Part shown: positions 10,712-19,082 of the stretch, piece by piece
Layout: the number at the start of each line of letters is the position of its first letter
Position numbering within the stretch: position 1 is the stretch's first letter
Assembly: GCF_002019645.1 (NCBI RefSeq)
Contig: NZ_KV917374.1
Location: 157,148-221,147 of the forward strand
From: Litchfieldia alkalitelluris
GTDB lineage: Bacteria; Bacillota; Bacilli; Bacillales; Bacillaceae_L
Direction of reading: 5' to 3'
Length of the DNA: 64,000 bases
Notes under the pieces: model-generated
Seen by the model: the letters and a program-made list of their open reading frames with translations, nothing else
What the model was told of the DNA's origin: nothing
The model's database searches: none
Program-made: the position numbers and the translations under genes

Positions 10712-11947
10712 CTATCGTTCAGTAATTTCTATCTTCACTGTTTCCTGTGGCAGTTTCCATGATATATTTTGCGGGCCATTTACCTCAACAGGTATTTCAT
10801 GTTCTCCTGCGCCTAAATTCGTTACATTAATATAAATCTCAATATCAACAGGCCTTATTGCCTCAAGAGTGCTTTCTGCTCCTAATACATCTAAATCTAG
10901 GGTACCTGTTTCAGGGCTAACAAAGTCGATAGCAAGTCCACTTCCTAACCCGAAACTTTGGATTGGGAGATTGGAGAGTCGTCTTTGCTCCTCTTTTTCA
11001 ACATCGATTTTAATTTTTATCGTACTTGGAGAGATTTTTTCAATTCCCTCTGGAACAGGAATAGCAACCTCTAACGTCGTATCTTCGGTGATTTCCTCTA
11101 AATTAACAACAACACCATCAATGAATTCGATATCTTCTAGATTTTCTGTCGGTCCATAAATAGTTACTTCGTTTGGAGTAGACTCTAAGCTGACGATACT
11201 TAATCCATCTCTTAATGAACCTTCTCTTTTTATTTTAAACGGCACTTTTTTGCTTGGACTTGTTATCGGCACCGTAACCTCAACAACAGATGGTTCCACA
11301 GTAACTGGTAAAATGTTTTGATTCTTATCATAGACAGCTACTCTTGATTCCTGGACGACTGTTTCTTTCACTTCATTTAAATCAACAAGGGCCTTGACCA
11401 AAGCAATTTGTTCGATTTCATCTCTTGCACCTGTGATTTTTACAACATTAGGCTTAACAATTGCTTGTTCTGCAATATAACCTTCGGCCACTTCATTTTG
11501 GTTTAAAAAGTCTACCTCTACAGGTAATTCAATGGTTACCTTTTCTTTGATTATTACAGTTGCCTCTGACGGCTCAATTTCGACATTTATTTGATCAGAA
11601 ATATTCCGATATTCAAATTCAACTTTATGTGTCCCAATTTGGTAATTAGTTAAATCCACATATACCTCGATATCTCTTTGAAGGGCCGCAGTTTTTGTTA
11701 CACTTACAGGACCCTCTAGACTAACTGTGACAGTCGAAGGAACTCCGGTAACAACATGATTTTCCTCATTATATTCGACAATTATAGGTATATCAGATAT
11801 GGTTTCAACATGATTATTAGTTGTTGTTAGCCCAATCGGACTAAACGATTTCGGCTGTGTCTCAAAACTAACTGACATGTACAGTAAGAGCGCCAATAAT
11901 AACGCTACAATCCTCATGAACCAATTATTGTTCATAAACTTATCCAT
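10712..11947 (-). CDS. cdaR: CdaA regulatory protein (YbbR-domain)
   Basis: 411 residues from the ATG of MDKFMNNNWFMR, chosen because GGAGGGGG lies directly before it; the frame is open 15 codons further. One N-terminal membrane helix (RIVALLLALLLYMSVS) is followed by an extracytoplasmic region with about four YbbR repeats, recognisable by repeated VxV-P-x-V-x-V and 'VNLxE' strands. CdaR binds and modulates the diadenylate cyclase CdaA at the membrane. It overlaps cdaA by 8 bases, so translation is coupled, and precedes glmM by 37 bases. Confidence 0.95.
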   Translation of the reverse strand: MDKFMNNNWFMRIVALLLALLLYMSVSFETQPKSFSPIGLTTTNNHVETISDIPIIVEYNEENHVVTGVPSTVTVSLEGPVSVTKTAALQRDIEVYVDLTNYQIGTHKVEFEYRNISDQINVEIEPSEATVIIKEKVTIELPVEVDFLNQNEVAEGYIAEQAIVKPNVVKITGARDEIEQIALVKALVDLNEVKETVVQESRVAVYDKNQNILPVTVEPSVVEVTVPITSPSKKVPFKIKREGSLRDGLSIVSLESTPNEVTIYGPTENLEDIEFIDGVVVNLEEITEDTTLEVAIPVPEGIEKISPSTIKIKIDVEKEEQRRLSNLPIQSFGLGSGLAIDFVSPETGTLDLDVLGAESTLEAIRPVDIEIYINVTNLGAGEHEIPVEVNGPQNISWKLPQETVKIEITER

Positions 11948-12761
11948 TTTTCTTCCCCCTCCATTGCCAACGTGTTGAGGAAGTTGATCCATGATTTGTG
12001 ATTAATTCTTTTTCAAGCAAGCCACGTAGATGGTCTTGCTTTAACTCTCGATGAAGTTCTCCGTTTTTCGTTAAGGATACACTTCCTGTCTCCTCTGATA
12101 CTACAATCGTTATACTATCTGTAACTTCACTTATACCAAGAGCAGCTCGGTGACGAGTCCCTAATTCTTTTGAAATAAATGGACTCTCTGACAGTGGTAA
12201 ATAACAAGCTGCTGCTGCAACTTGGTTTTTTTGAATGATGACTGCCCCATCATGAAGTGGGGTATTAGGGATAAATATATTTATTAGTAATTCTGACGAG
12301 ACATTTGCGTGAAGTGGTATTCCTGTTTCAATATAGTCACTCATTCCCGTTTCTCGCTCAATCGATATTAATGCTCCTATTCTTCTTTTTGCCATATAAT
12401 CTGTAGATTTAATAATTCCTTCAATAAGCTTTGTTTGATTATCATCCTCATCAGACCCAGTTCTTGAGAATATTCTTCCACGTCCTAATTGCTCTAAGGC
12501 CCTCCGTAGCTCCGGCTGAAAAATAATAATAACTGCCAAGAAACCCCATGTTAATGCTTGATCCATTAACCATTGAAGAGTATGTAATTCAAAGAATGCA
12601 CTTAACATACGTATAACAACAATGACGATGATTCCATTAACCAGCTGTACAGCCTTCGTTCCACGAATTACATTAATTAGTTTATATATGACATACCAAA
12701 CAAGGAGAATATCAACAATATTCGCTAGATAATTTATGATGGGAAAGTCTCCAAATGGCAT
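11940..12761 (-). CDS. cdaA: Diadenylate cyclase, c-di-AMP synthase
   Basis: 273 residues. Three N-terminal membrane helices (about residues 10-85) precede the DisA_N cyclase domain with the two catalytic motifs DGA (in LHDGAVI) and RHR (in GTRHRAALG). It makes c-di-AMP from two ATP, a signal for potassium and osmotic homeostasis and cell wall integrity. I chose the ATG at 12759-12761 (MPFGDFPI) because AGAGGAAG lies seven bases before it; the GTG two codons upstream is too close to that site. It is the first gene of cdaA-cdaR-glmM-glmS. Confidence 0.97.
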   Translation of the reverse strand: MPFGDFPIINYLANIVDILLVWYVIYKLINVIRGTKAVQLVNGIIVIVVIRMLSAFFELHTLQWLMDQALTWGFLAVIIIFQPELRRALEQLGRGRIFSRTGSDEDDNQTKLIEGIIKSTDYMAKRRIGALISIERETGMSDYIETGIPLHANVSSELLINIFIPNTPLHDGAVIIQKNQVAAAACYLPLSESPFISKELGTRHRAALGISEVTDSITIVVSEETGSVSLTKNGELHRELKQDHLRGLLEKELITNHGSTSSTRWQWRGKKNG

Positions 12762-12815
12762 TCTCACACTTCCTCTATCTATTTATTACATAATATTCTT
12801 AGGTACAACTTCATA

Positions 12816-12824
12816 ATTATATCA
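12816..12824 (-). promoter_or_regulatory. Possible cdaA promoter (extended -10)
   Basis: TGATATAAT on the minus strand forms an extended -10 element about 55 bases before cdaA. No good -35 hexamer is visible at the usual distance. The rest of 12825-13035 shows no gene. Confidence 0.35.
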
Positions 12825-13035
12825 TAAATCTTTCTGCATCTTATTACAAACCACTTACTATAGGATAATTATTATATGGTCATTTCTTACATAATCCTAA
12901 AAACAACCTAAATGTGGCAGTAGCTCTGCGCGTAAAGGTTATCCATCCTAACGTTTATTGTACCAATTAACATTATTCTTTGAGAAAAAACATATTGTAC
13001 ATTGGATAATAGGCACATCAGCATAAATATCAAAC

Positions 13036-13062
13036 GAAGGAGTCACCATTAGTGACTCCTTC
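13036..13062 (-). terminator. sigW-rsiW terminator
   Basis: A perfect 11-bp stem (GAAGGAGTCAC and complement, 5-base loop) begins immediately after the rsiW stop codon. On the minus strand it is followed by GTTTGATATTT, a weak T tract. Confidence 0.7.
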
Positions 13063-13704
13063 CTACTTCCCATATGGTTGATACCCATTACTAACATTCA
13101 AAACATTGACAGCATCTTTAACTGTTTTCTTGATATGGAACCACATCCATTCAAACATTTCATTAACCTCTTTAATTTCACCCGTTACATTTCCGGCAGA
13201 TGCTAAGTACTGCTTTCCATTTATGACGGTTACATCTCCTTGGATTTCTCCCTCAATAAATATGTCACCATTTCGCACGACTACATTCCCTTCAACTATT
13301 TCTCCTTCGGGCACAATCACCTTGTTATTTTCGATCACAAGATTTGGCTGCTTGGATACAGATAATTCCTGATTGTCATTCCATAAAGAAAATACACTGC
13401 TTGTCATTAATAATAAAAATACAGCAGCGGCTGTTAACAATGGATGGGTTTTTAGCCACCTGTTGGTTCTCACTGATTTCTTTTCCTTTGGTAAATTGGC
13501 CATGATTTTTGATGTAAAATCATCTGGCGCATGAATATGTGAAGTGCTTTGCACTAAAGCTATCGACTTTTTCAACTCATGAAAGTGCAATTCACAGTCT
13601 TCACATTCCGCTAAATGCTCTCTCAATTCTCGCTCTTCTTCACTTGTTATCTCTTCATCGAGATATTTATGCATTAATTGAATTGTGTCAGTAGGACAAT
13701 TCAT
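13063..13704 (-). CDS. rsiW: Anti-sigma-W factor
   Basis: 213 residues. The N-terminal zinc anti-sigma motif HxxxCxxC is seen in HLAECEDCELH, followed by one membrane helix (LLTAAAVFLLLMTSSVF near residue 95) and an extracytoplasmic part with the SKQPNLV...VPEGE segment typical of Bacillus RsiW. It holds SigW until site-1 and site-2 proteolysis frees it under envelope stress. The ATG at 13702-13704 (MNCPTD) follows GGAG with eight bases; a GTG three codons upstream lies inside that site and was rejected. It starts 15 bases after sigW. Confidence 0.97.
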   Translation of the reverse strand: MNCPTDTIQLMHKYLDEEITSEEERELREHLAECEDCELHFHELKKSIALVQSTSHIHAPDDFTSKIMANLPKEKKSVRTNRWLKTHPLLTAAAVFLLLMTSSVFSLWNDNQELSVSKQPNLVIENNKVIVPEGEIVEGNVVVRNGDIFIEGEIQGDVTVINGKQYLASAGNVTGEIKEVNEMFEWMWFHIKKTVKDAVNVLNVSNGYQPYGK

Positions 13705-13719
13705 ACCTATCACTCCTAT

Positions 13720-14286
13720 TTATACATTTCGTAGCTGATGTCTAAGCGCTTCTCGAGCCCTATGAATTCTTGTTTTAACCGTGCCAACTGGAAGGTCTAG
13801 TATATCGCCAATTTCTTTGAGAGACAGCTCTTCAATGTACTTCAAGACAATCACTGAACGGTATTTTGCTGGTAGTTGTAGGATGGCATGTTGAATCGTT
13901 TCTTGCAGTTCCAAGCTCTCTAGCTTTTCATCTGGCTGGATCACATCCGCTGCCACCTGAGAGTAAAGTGTTAGACCTTCAGCTCCAGCAACTTCAGCAT
14001 CTAGATAATAATCAGGTTTTTTCTTTCTTAAACGATCAATTGATAAATTTGTCGCTATACGAAATAGCCATGTAGAGAACTTCTTATTAATATCATAACT
14101 ATGAATATTAATGTAAGCTCGAAGAAAGGCTTCCTGAGAAATGTCCTCCGCTTCATGACTGTTTCCTACCATCCGGTAAGAAATTTGATACACTTTATCC
14201 TTGTAGAGTTCTACAATTTCAGCAAAGGCGTTTTGATCACCTTTTTTCACTTGTTTTATTCTGTTTTTTATAATTGTCTCCATCAT
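13720..14286 (-). CDS. sigW: ECF RNA polymerase sigma factor SigW
   Basis: 188 residues. Sigma region 2 (YKDKVYQISYRMVGN, then AEDISQEAFLRAY and KKFSTWLFRIATN) and region 4 (LPAKYRSVIVLKYIEELS...GTVKTRIHRAREALR) are complete. It controls the response to envelope-active antibiotics and membrane stress. Two ATGs are adjacent; the second (14283) is at a slightly better distance from GGAGG. A perfect sigma-W promoter lies upstream, so the gene is autoregulated, and rsiW follows. Confidence 0.98.
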   Translation of the reverse strand: MMETIIKNRIKQVKKGDQNAFAEIVELYKDKVYQISYRMVGNSHEAEDISQEAFLRAYINIHSYDINKKFSTWLFRIATNLSIDRLRKKKPDYYLDAEVAGAEGLTLYSQVAADVIQPDEKLESLELQETIQHAILQLPAKYRSVIVLKYIEELSLKEIGDILDLPVGTVKTRIHRAREALRHQLRNV

Positions 14287-14319
14287 TTAACCTCCGCTCA
14301 TCTGCGGCTATATGTATTG

Positions 14320-14345
14320 TACGAACTAACTTTTAAAAGGTTTCA
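14320..14345 (-). promoter_or_regulatory. Sigma-W autoregulatory promoter of sigW
   Basis: TGAAAC (14340-14345) and CGTA (14320-14323) with exactly 16 bases between them on the minus strand. This is the known sigma-W consensus, 34 bases before the sigW start. Confidence 0.92.
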
Positions 14346-14469
14346 TATTTTCTTCTAACATTTTATCAAAAATTAAGTGTCTGTAGGTTAAAATTATGAA
14401 ATTTTTGGATATTTTATTATTTTAGAAGAGTAACACGTGTAGTAAAACGAGGTTGAAAATAAAATTAGA

Positions 14470-14506
14470 CAATACCTTCTTTATTTTTCAATAAAGAGAA
14501 GTATTG
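14470..14506 (-). terminator. Terminator after rocF
   Basis: Inverted repeat with arms CAATAC/GTATTG and an inner CTTTATT/AATAAAG stem, downstream of rocF and followed on the minus strand by a T-rich stretch (TCTAATTTTATTTTC). Confidence 0.65.
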
Positions 14507-14542
14507 CCTTTAATCACTTTTTAGAACTTGTTTGAAAATATA

Positions 14543-15445
14543 TTAAAGTAGCTTTTCTCCAAATAATGAGCCCATTAATGCAACAGCTACGGAAGCGGTT
14601 TTATTTTTATCATCTAAAATAGGGTTAACTTCAACAAATTCCGCTGAAGTGATAATTTTAGCTTCTTCCAACATTTCCATAGCAAGATGACTTTCTCGGT
14701 AACTAATACCTCCAAGAACAGGGGTACCCACTCCAGGTGCATCATGCGGGTCTAATCCATCTAGATCTAACGAAAGATGGACACCATCTGTTCGATCTTT
14801 TAAATAATTTATAGAGTCTTCCATCACTTTCGTCATACCAAGTCTATCGATTTCATGCATTGTATATACTCTTATTCCTAATTCCTTTATTAGTTTCTTT
14901 TCACCGTCATCAAGGGATCTTGCACCTATAATGACTATATTCTCCGGCTTGATCTTCGGGTTAAAACCATATAGGTCTGTTAAAGATGGATCTCCAATTC
15001 CTAAACTTGCAGCAAGTGGCATCCCGTGTATATTACCCGATGGTGAAGTTTCAGATGTGTTTAAATCACCATGAGCATCATACCAGATGACTCCTAGATT
15101 TTGATAATGCTTTGCTACACCAGCTAGTGTTCCAATAGCGATACTATGGTCTCCCCCAAAGACTAATGGGAACTGACCTCTAGTGATAGCTTCATCAACT
15201 GTTTTAGCTAGTTTTTCATTAGCTGATGCAACCTCGTTAAGGTTACGAAGATTTGTTACTCCTGGGGCGGCTTTTCGATCAACAAACTTTATTTCTATAT
15301 CTCCTAAATCTTCAATCTCATAATTTAGATTTTCTAATCTCTCAACGATTCCAGCATACCTAATAGCACTTGGTCCCATATCAACTCCACGTCGTAATTG
15401 GCCTAGGTCCATTGGTACACCAATGATGGATATATTTCTTTTCAT
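14543..15445 (-). CDS. rocF: Arginase
   Basis: 300 residues. It hydrolyses arginine to ornithine and urea. The binuclear manganese motifs are intact: GGDHSIAIGT, DAHGDLNT and the SLDLDGLDP segment with DAPGVGTP after it. It is monocistronic here, next to sigW rather than inside a rocDEF operon. GGGAGGAGAG precedes the ATG. No sigma-L (-24/-12) element is visible upstream; a sigma-A-like pair is. Confidence 0.97.
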   Translation of the reverse strand: MKRNISIIGVPMDLGQLRRGVDMGPSAIRYAGIVERLENLNYEIEDLGDIEIKFVDRKAAPGVTNLRNLNEVASANEKLAKTVDEAITRGQFPLVFGGDHSIAIGTLAGVAKHYQNLGVIWYDAHGDLNTSETSPSGNIHGMPLAASLGIGDPSLTDLYGFNPKIKPENIVIIGARSLDDGEKKLIKELGIRVYTMHEIDRLGMTKVMEDSINYLKDRTDGVHLSLDLDGLDPHDAPGVGTPVLGGISYRESHLAMEMLEEAKIITSAEFVEVNPILDDKNKTASVAVALMGSLFGEKLL

Positions 15446-15478
15446 TTATCTCTCTCCTCCCTTAACCCTTAAGTCTAT

Positions 15479-15506
15479 TTTATATGTAAAAGAGGGAATG
15501 ACTCAA
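15479..15506 (-). promoter_or_regulatory. Possible rocF promoter
   Basis: TTGAGT (15501-15506) and TATAAA (15479-15484) with a 16-base spacer on the minus strand, about 35 bases before the rocF start. Confidence 0.4.
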
Positions 15507-15544
15507 CTCGACATATTGATGAATATATATACGTAGAGAGTCTA

Positions 15545-15784
15545 CTGATAACTCCCACCCCTGAAGGAGTGGGGTTCTAAAATACTAATACACTTCTTAA
15601 TGGCACCCTTATCTTCCTTGCAGAAAGAGTTTCTGCCAAAACACTGGTGTGTGTTCTTTTAGAACATTAACGGACGTATTGCGTATAGCAAGGCACTTCG
15701 CCAAGTCAGCCTAAAAGGACCTCTTGTGTGCTTACCGTTCCGACTTCTCTCTTGGACGTTATCACGACCAATCAGGTTTGTATT
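15545..15784 (-). ncRNA. Putative omega RNA (TnpB guide RNA) region
   Basis: About 240 bases with no ORF lie between the tnpB stop and the right-end hairpin. In IS605-type elements this stretch encodes the omega RNA, whose 3' tail reads flanking DNA beyond the right end as a guide. Here such a guide would be read from the 15.52-15.55 kb region beside rocF. Placement rests on family knowledge; no secondary structure was computed. Confidence 0.35.
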
Positions 15785-17269
15785 TTATGCGACAAACCAA
15801 CGCAATGTTTTACTTGATGATTTTTTTAATTGTGCAACCTCACGGTTATGCAACTTAACAAAGTTATCCCATTGTGCATTGCATAAATCTACATCAACGG
15901 AATTGAGGGTTTCGTTTGTATTACCTATTAAAAAAGCACTATATAAATCACGTTGAATGCTAATTTCACCAAAATGATTCCAACGCTCTGAAAGTTGTTT
16001 TTTATTGTATTCATTCGTTCTATGATTGAACTGGCTTGCTTTTGTAGCATATGTATCTATTTTTTTAATAGTTCGTCCCTGATACCCGAGTTTCCGGTCA
16101 ATGATTGCGAGTAGCATAGCAGGAGCTCGGTTCGCAATGGATTTACCAAATCGTTTTTTATGATTTATTTTGCCGTTTTTCTTATTTCTTGTAGTGTTTT
16201 TCGCTCGTCTTTGTAGCGACTGAAACCGCATGGTTTCTACTCGAATGTCAGAACCGAGATGTAGAATATCATTTGCTAATATTTCATGTGCTAATTTTCG
16301 TTTAATAGTGGTTTTTCGAAATAATTCTTTTCGTTTTTGACGCAATTTTTTATATTGATTAGAATAGGTCCAGGTTAATCTACCTTTCCTAATAGTCCCG
16401 TTCTCGTGAAAATTGTTAGGGTTAGTTGACCGTTTAGAACGGTCCATTTTACGTTGGATACGACGAAGCTCTCTTTCTTCGGTATTGCACTCTGGTGCAA
16501 GTTCACGAAGTTCTACCTTACTATCACTACTAATAGCTATAGTAGATGTTCCAATATCGATACCAACTCGTTTTGTTTCGTCATCAGCAACCTTTCGGTT
16601 GCTTTTTTTTGGAGGATACCCTTCTAAAATGAGTTGTGAATAGTATCGAACTTTACCACGAACTTCACGTTTTAGAATGCGTACATATTTTGTTTTATCC
16701 AATAAAGCTATGTGAGCATATTCATCGTTAGCTTTCGGCGTAATAGGGGCACAAATCCAATTTTTTGGTTTAGGATTTTTCTTTGTTGGTTTATCTCCCC
16801 AAAGAATATTACCGTCCACGTATCGCAAACCAGTAGAATTGGATTTGTTTTCAACCGAAATATCATCACGAAATGACTTAAAGTGCACTCTTTTAGCTTT
16901 TCCAAAATGCAGTTTCTCAACGGCTTCAAAAGCCCTAGTGGCAATTTTTTGTGCTTCTAAGCTACCAATGTTCTCTTTGAATTTTTGTTGAACAGACTTT
17001 ACAAAATGATGCATTCCATATTCAGAAAAACCGAAGGTTAACCTTAATTCACTTAACTGCTTATCGCGAATTTTTGACTTGGGTTCATTGATTAGGATGC
17101 GATAGTTTTTGTTTGCCTTTACAGCTTTGTGTCTTTTAAGGGCTTCACCTAGACAAGAATTGTAGACTAACCTAGCAATCTTTAACTTTTTCTCTAAACG
17201 GTCCTGTTGCCAAATAGGTATACGCAAAGGGAACTCAATTGTATAGGTTGGTGTGCTCTTTCTTGTCAT
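15785..17269 (-). CDS. tnpB: TnpB-like RNA-guided nuclease, variant without zinc ribbon
   Basis: 494 residues, longer than many TnpBs. RuvC catalytic positions can be assigned: D238 in VGIDIGTST, E345 in DIRVETMRFQSL, D441 in IQRDLYSAFL. The usual TnpB zinc ribbon (two CxxC pairs between the last two motifs) is missing: the only cysteines are single ones near 39, 173, 261 and 463. In its place is ASQFNHRTNEYNKKQLSERW, a form I associate with another OrfB subgroup. TnpB proteins cut DNA next to a target motif using an omega RNA and help keep the element in place. The frame is intact. Confidence 0.85.
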   Translation of the reverse strand: MTRKSTPTYTIEFPLRIPIWQQDRLEKKLKIARLVYNSCLGEALKRHKAVKANKNYRILINEPKSKIRDKQLSELRLTFGFSEYGMHHFVKSVQQKFKENIGSLEAQKIATRAFEAVEKLHFGKAKRVHFKSFRDDISVENKSNSTGLRYVDGNILWGDKPTKKNPKPKNWICAPITPKANDEYAHIALLDKTKYVRILKREVRGKVRYYSQLILEGYPPKKSNRKVADDETKRVGIDIGTSTIAISSDSKVELRELAPECNTEERELRRIQRKMDRSKRSTNPNNFHENGTIRKGRLTWTYSNQYKKLRQKRKELFRKTTIKRKLAHEILANDILHLGSDIRVETMRFQSLQRRAKNTTRNKKNGKINHKKRFGKSIANRAPAMLLAIIDRKLGYQGRTIKKIDTYATKASQFNHRTNEYNKKQLSERWNHFGEISIQRDLYSAFLIGNTNETLNSVDVDLCNAQWDNFVKLHNREVAQLKKSSSKTLRWFVA

Positions 17270-17285
17270 AGGATTCTACTCCTTA

Positions 17286-17685
17286 CTATTGTCGTTTTTT
17301 TTGATTTTCAACGTATTGTTTGATTGTTTCGCTCGATACGTTTCCTGCGGTAGATACAAAGTACGAACGTGTCCACAAGCTAGGCAAATGTTGAAGATGA
17401 GAGAATTCCTCTCTTAACTTTTTCGAAGTCACCCCTTTTATTTTAGCCATAATATCAGCAGGACTTAGTGTTTGGTAGTGCGTTCAGGAACATGTGGGTA
17501 TGGTCTTTATCGCATTCTAATGCAACAATGCCGATCTCCAGTTCAGTACAAACTTCTCGCACCAACTCTTTAAAACGTTCTTCTACAGTGTTTTGTAGGA
17601 ATATTTTCCTTCTATATCTGGGACAAAATACAAAATGGTAGTTAATTAATGAAATAGTTGTGTTTGTTTTTCTATAATTATTCAT
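17286..17685 (-). pseudogene. tnpA: Frameshifted IS200-type TnpA (Y1 HUH transposase)
   Basis: The first part reads MNNYRKTNTTISLINYHFVF and reaches DKDHTHMFLNALPNT, containing the HxH metal motif, then stops at 17455. The missing C-terminal half continues in another frame: SPADIMAKIKGVTSKKLREE, then LWTRSYFVSTAGNVSSETIK and QYVENQKKRQ, stopping at 17286. One extra base near 17458-17461 explains the break. The catalytic tyrosine (QYVENQ) lies beyond the frameshift, so the single-frame 76-residue product cannot transpose unless the frameshift is bypassed. Confidence 0.88.
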
Positions 17686-18001
17686 ACTATCATCGTATCA
17701 GTTTATTGTTTATACTGTAACAAAATAACTCAAAAAAGAGAACTAATCTTTCGAATACTTGAAGCACCAAAAACCTTCGGTTTATCAGTGGCACTCCGTA
17801 TTCGACTTCACTTTCATCCCACGCCTGAAGGAGTGGGCTTTCTCGTTCAGGAAAGGCTGTAAGATGAGAGTTTATTTTATTAACTTTATATAATGTAATA
17901 AGTGTATATTGACAATATCTCAGGGTGTGAATGGCAATCGCTTCGATCCACTCCCGTGAAACCGTCCATGAGTTTGTCACTGTTGGCTACTTCTGGGTTG
18001 G

Positions 18002-18145
18002 CTGAATCTCCTGCTGATACCTAAAGACCATGTAAAGGTTTCAAAGGCCTTATCTGATTCCCTTGCTGATGACAAAAGCACAAATAAGGGAATTCAAGAG
18101 TGGTCTGATTCCCTTGCTCATGCCAACACCATTTCTAAGGGAATT
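18002..18145. repeat. Three-unit hairpin repeat, spacing 51-52 bp
   Basis: Units start at about 18002, 18054 and 18105 with the shared block CTGATTCCCTTGCTGAT (diverged in the first). In the second and third units ATTCCCTT pairs with AAGGGAAT across a 21-base loop; loops differ while stems match. The first unit is decayed. The stretch 17863-18260 otherwise holds no gene I can support. Confidence 0.7.
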
Positions 18146-18259
18146 AAACCGTACCAAGTACTGGTCTAGTTGCTCTACACACATTCTTTACCCGCTGCTA
18201 TGAACTTACTTTGTTATCCAACACAATCCAAGCAGACTTGTTTTATTAGATTCTTAATA

Positions 18260-18292
18260 CAAAAAAAACCTTAAATCTCTGATTTAAAGGTT
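18260..18292 (-). terminator. Terminator of the rRNA-tRNA operon
   Basis: An 11-12 bp stem (AACCTTTAAATC pairing with GATTTAAGGTT, 3-base loop) followed on the minus strand by a run of eight T, just after the last tRNA gene. Confidence 0.93.
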
Positions 18293-18310
18293 GGTTATTG
18301 ATCTTATTAT

Positions 18311-18386
18311 TGGTGGAGCCTAGCGGGATCGAACCGCTGACCTCCTGCGTGCAAGGCAGGCGCTCTCCCAGCTGAGCTAAGGCCCC
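18311..18386 (-). tRNA. tRNA-Ala (anticodon TGC)
   Basis: 76 bases with encoded CCA. Acceptor GGGGCCT pairs with AGGCTCC; anticodon loop CTTGCAC. Last gene of the nine-tRNA cluster after 5S rRNA. Confidence 0.96.
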
Positions 18387-18406
18387 ATATCTTATTTGTA
18401 TAAAAA

Positions 18407-18479
18407 TGAGCCATGAAGGACTCGAACCTTCGACCCTCTGATTAAAAGTCAGATGCTCTACCAACTGAGCTAATGGCTC
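18407..18479 (-). tRNA. tRNA-Lys (anticodon TTT)
   Basis: 73 bases. Anticodon loop CTTTTAA between CTGA arms; acceptor GAGCCAT/ATGGCTC. CCA is not encoded: the discriminator A is followed by TTTTT, so CCA must be added by nucleotidyltransferase. Confidence 0.95.
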
Positions 18480-18523
18480 ACAATGTGAATAAAGATTAGA
18501 TTATTTTGTAGTTCTTAATAGAA

Positions 18524-18598
18524 TGGCTGGGCTAGCTGGATTCGAACCAACGCATGACGGAGTCAAAGTCCGTTGCCTTACCGCTTGGCTATAGCCCA
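18524..18598 (-). tRNA. tRNA-Gln (anticodon TTG)
   Basis: 75 bases with encoded CCA. Anticodon loop CTTTGAC; the acceptor opens with T1:A72 (TGGGCTA/TAGCCCA), typical of tRNA-Gln in bacteria. Confidence 0.95.
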
Positions 18599-18684
18599 TT
18601 GAAGAAGTTTGGAAATTACATAAAAAAATCTGTTTAATTCTATTTATGTAACAATAGAATCTAACAGCTTTATCATTACATAAA

Positions 18685-18769
18685 TGGTGGAGGGGGACGG
18701 ATTCGAACCGCCGAACCCTCAGGGAGCGGATTTACAGTCCGCCGCGTTTAGCCACTTCGCTACCCCTCC
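18685..18769 (-). tRNA. tRNA-Tyr (anticodon GTA)
   Basis: 85 bases with encoded CCA and a long variable arm (class II). Anticodon loop CTGTAAA; acceptor GGAGGGG/CCCCTCC. Confidence 0.95.
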
Positions 18770-18776
18770 ATATAAA

Positions 18777-18852
<76 letters not shown>

Positions 18853-18869
18853 ATATTTTTTGTTAAAAA

Positions 18870-18945
18870 TGGTGGAGGATGACGGGATCGAACCGCCGAC
18901 CCCCTGCTTGTAAGGCAGGTGCTCTCCCAGCTGAGCTAATCCTCC
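18870..18945 (-). tRNA. tRNA-Val (anticodon TAC)
   Basis: 76 bases with encoded CCA. Anticodon loop CTTACAA; acceptor GGAGGAT/ATCCTCC. Confidence 0.95.
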
Positions 18946-18985
18946 AAAAAATAAATTTTTCATTTTTCATTACATCAAAAAAAAA

Positions 18986-19060
18986 TGGTGACCCGTACGG
19001 GATTCGAACCCGTGTTACCGCCGTGAAAGGGCGGTGTCTTAACCGCTTGACCAACGGGCC
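18986..19060 (-). tRNA. tRNA-Glu (anticodon TTC)
   Basis: 75 bases with encoded CCA. Anticodon loop CTTTCAC; acceptor GGCCCGT/ACGGGTC with one G-T pair. Confidence 0.95.
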
Positions 19061-19082
19061 AGTTTCATTAAAAATCCCAATA

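Larger units (their letters stand above)
15545..17862 (-). mobile_element. IS200/IS605-family insertion sequence
   Basis: The element carries tnpA (frameshifted) then tnpB, both on the minus strand. Imperfect subterminal hairpins sharing the core CCTGAAGGAGTGGG lie at 17818-17837 (left end) and about 15552-15575 (right end), as expected for single-strand transposons without inverted terminal repeats. The exact tips are not certain. A TTAC on the minus strand at 17859-17862 may be the left-end target tetranucleotide, and the right tip is probably within 15540-15550. With tnpA broken it is probably not able to move by itself. Confidence 0.85.

Noticed and set aside
12762..12767. GTG start two codons upstream for cdaA
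   Set aside because: It would leave only one or two bases after AGAGGAAG; the ATG at 12761 has seven.
17690..17980. 96-residue minus-strand ORF next to tnpA
   Set aside because: It runs through the left-end hairpin of the insertion sequence and has no ribosome binding site; it is better explained as non-coding element end and flank.
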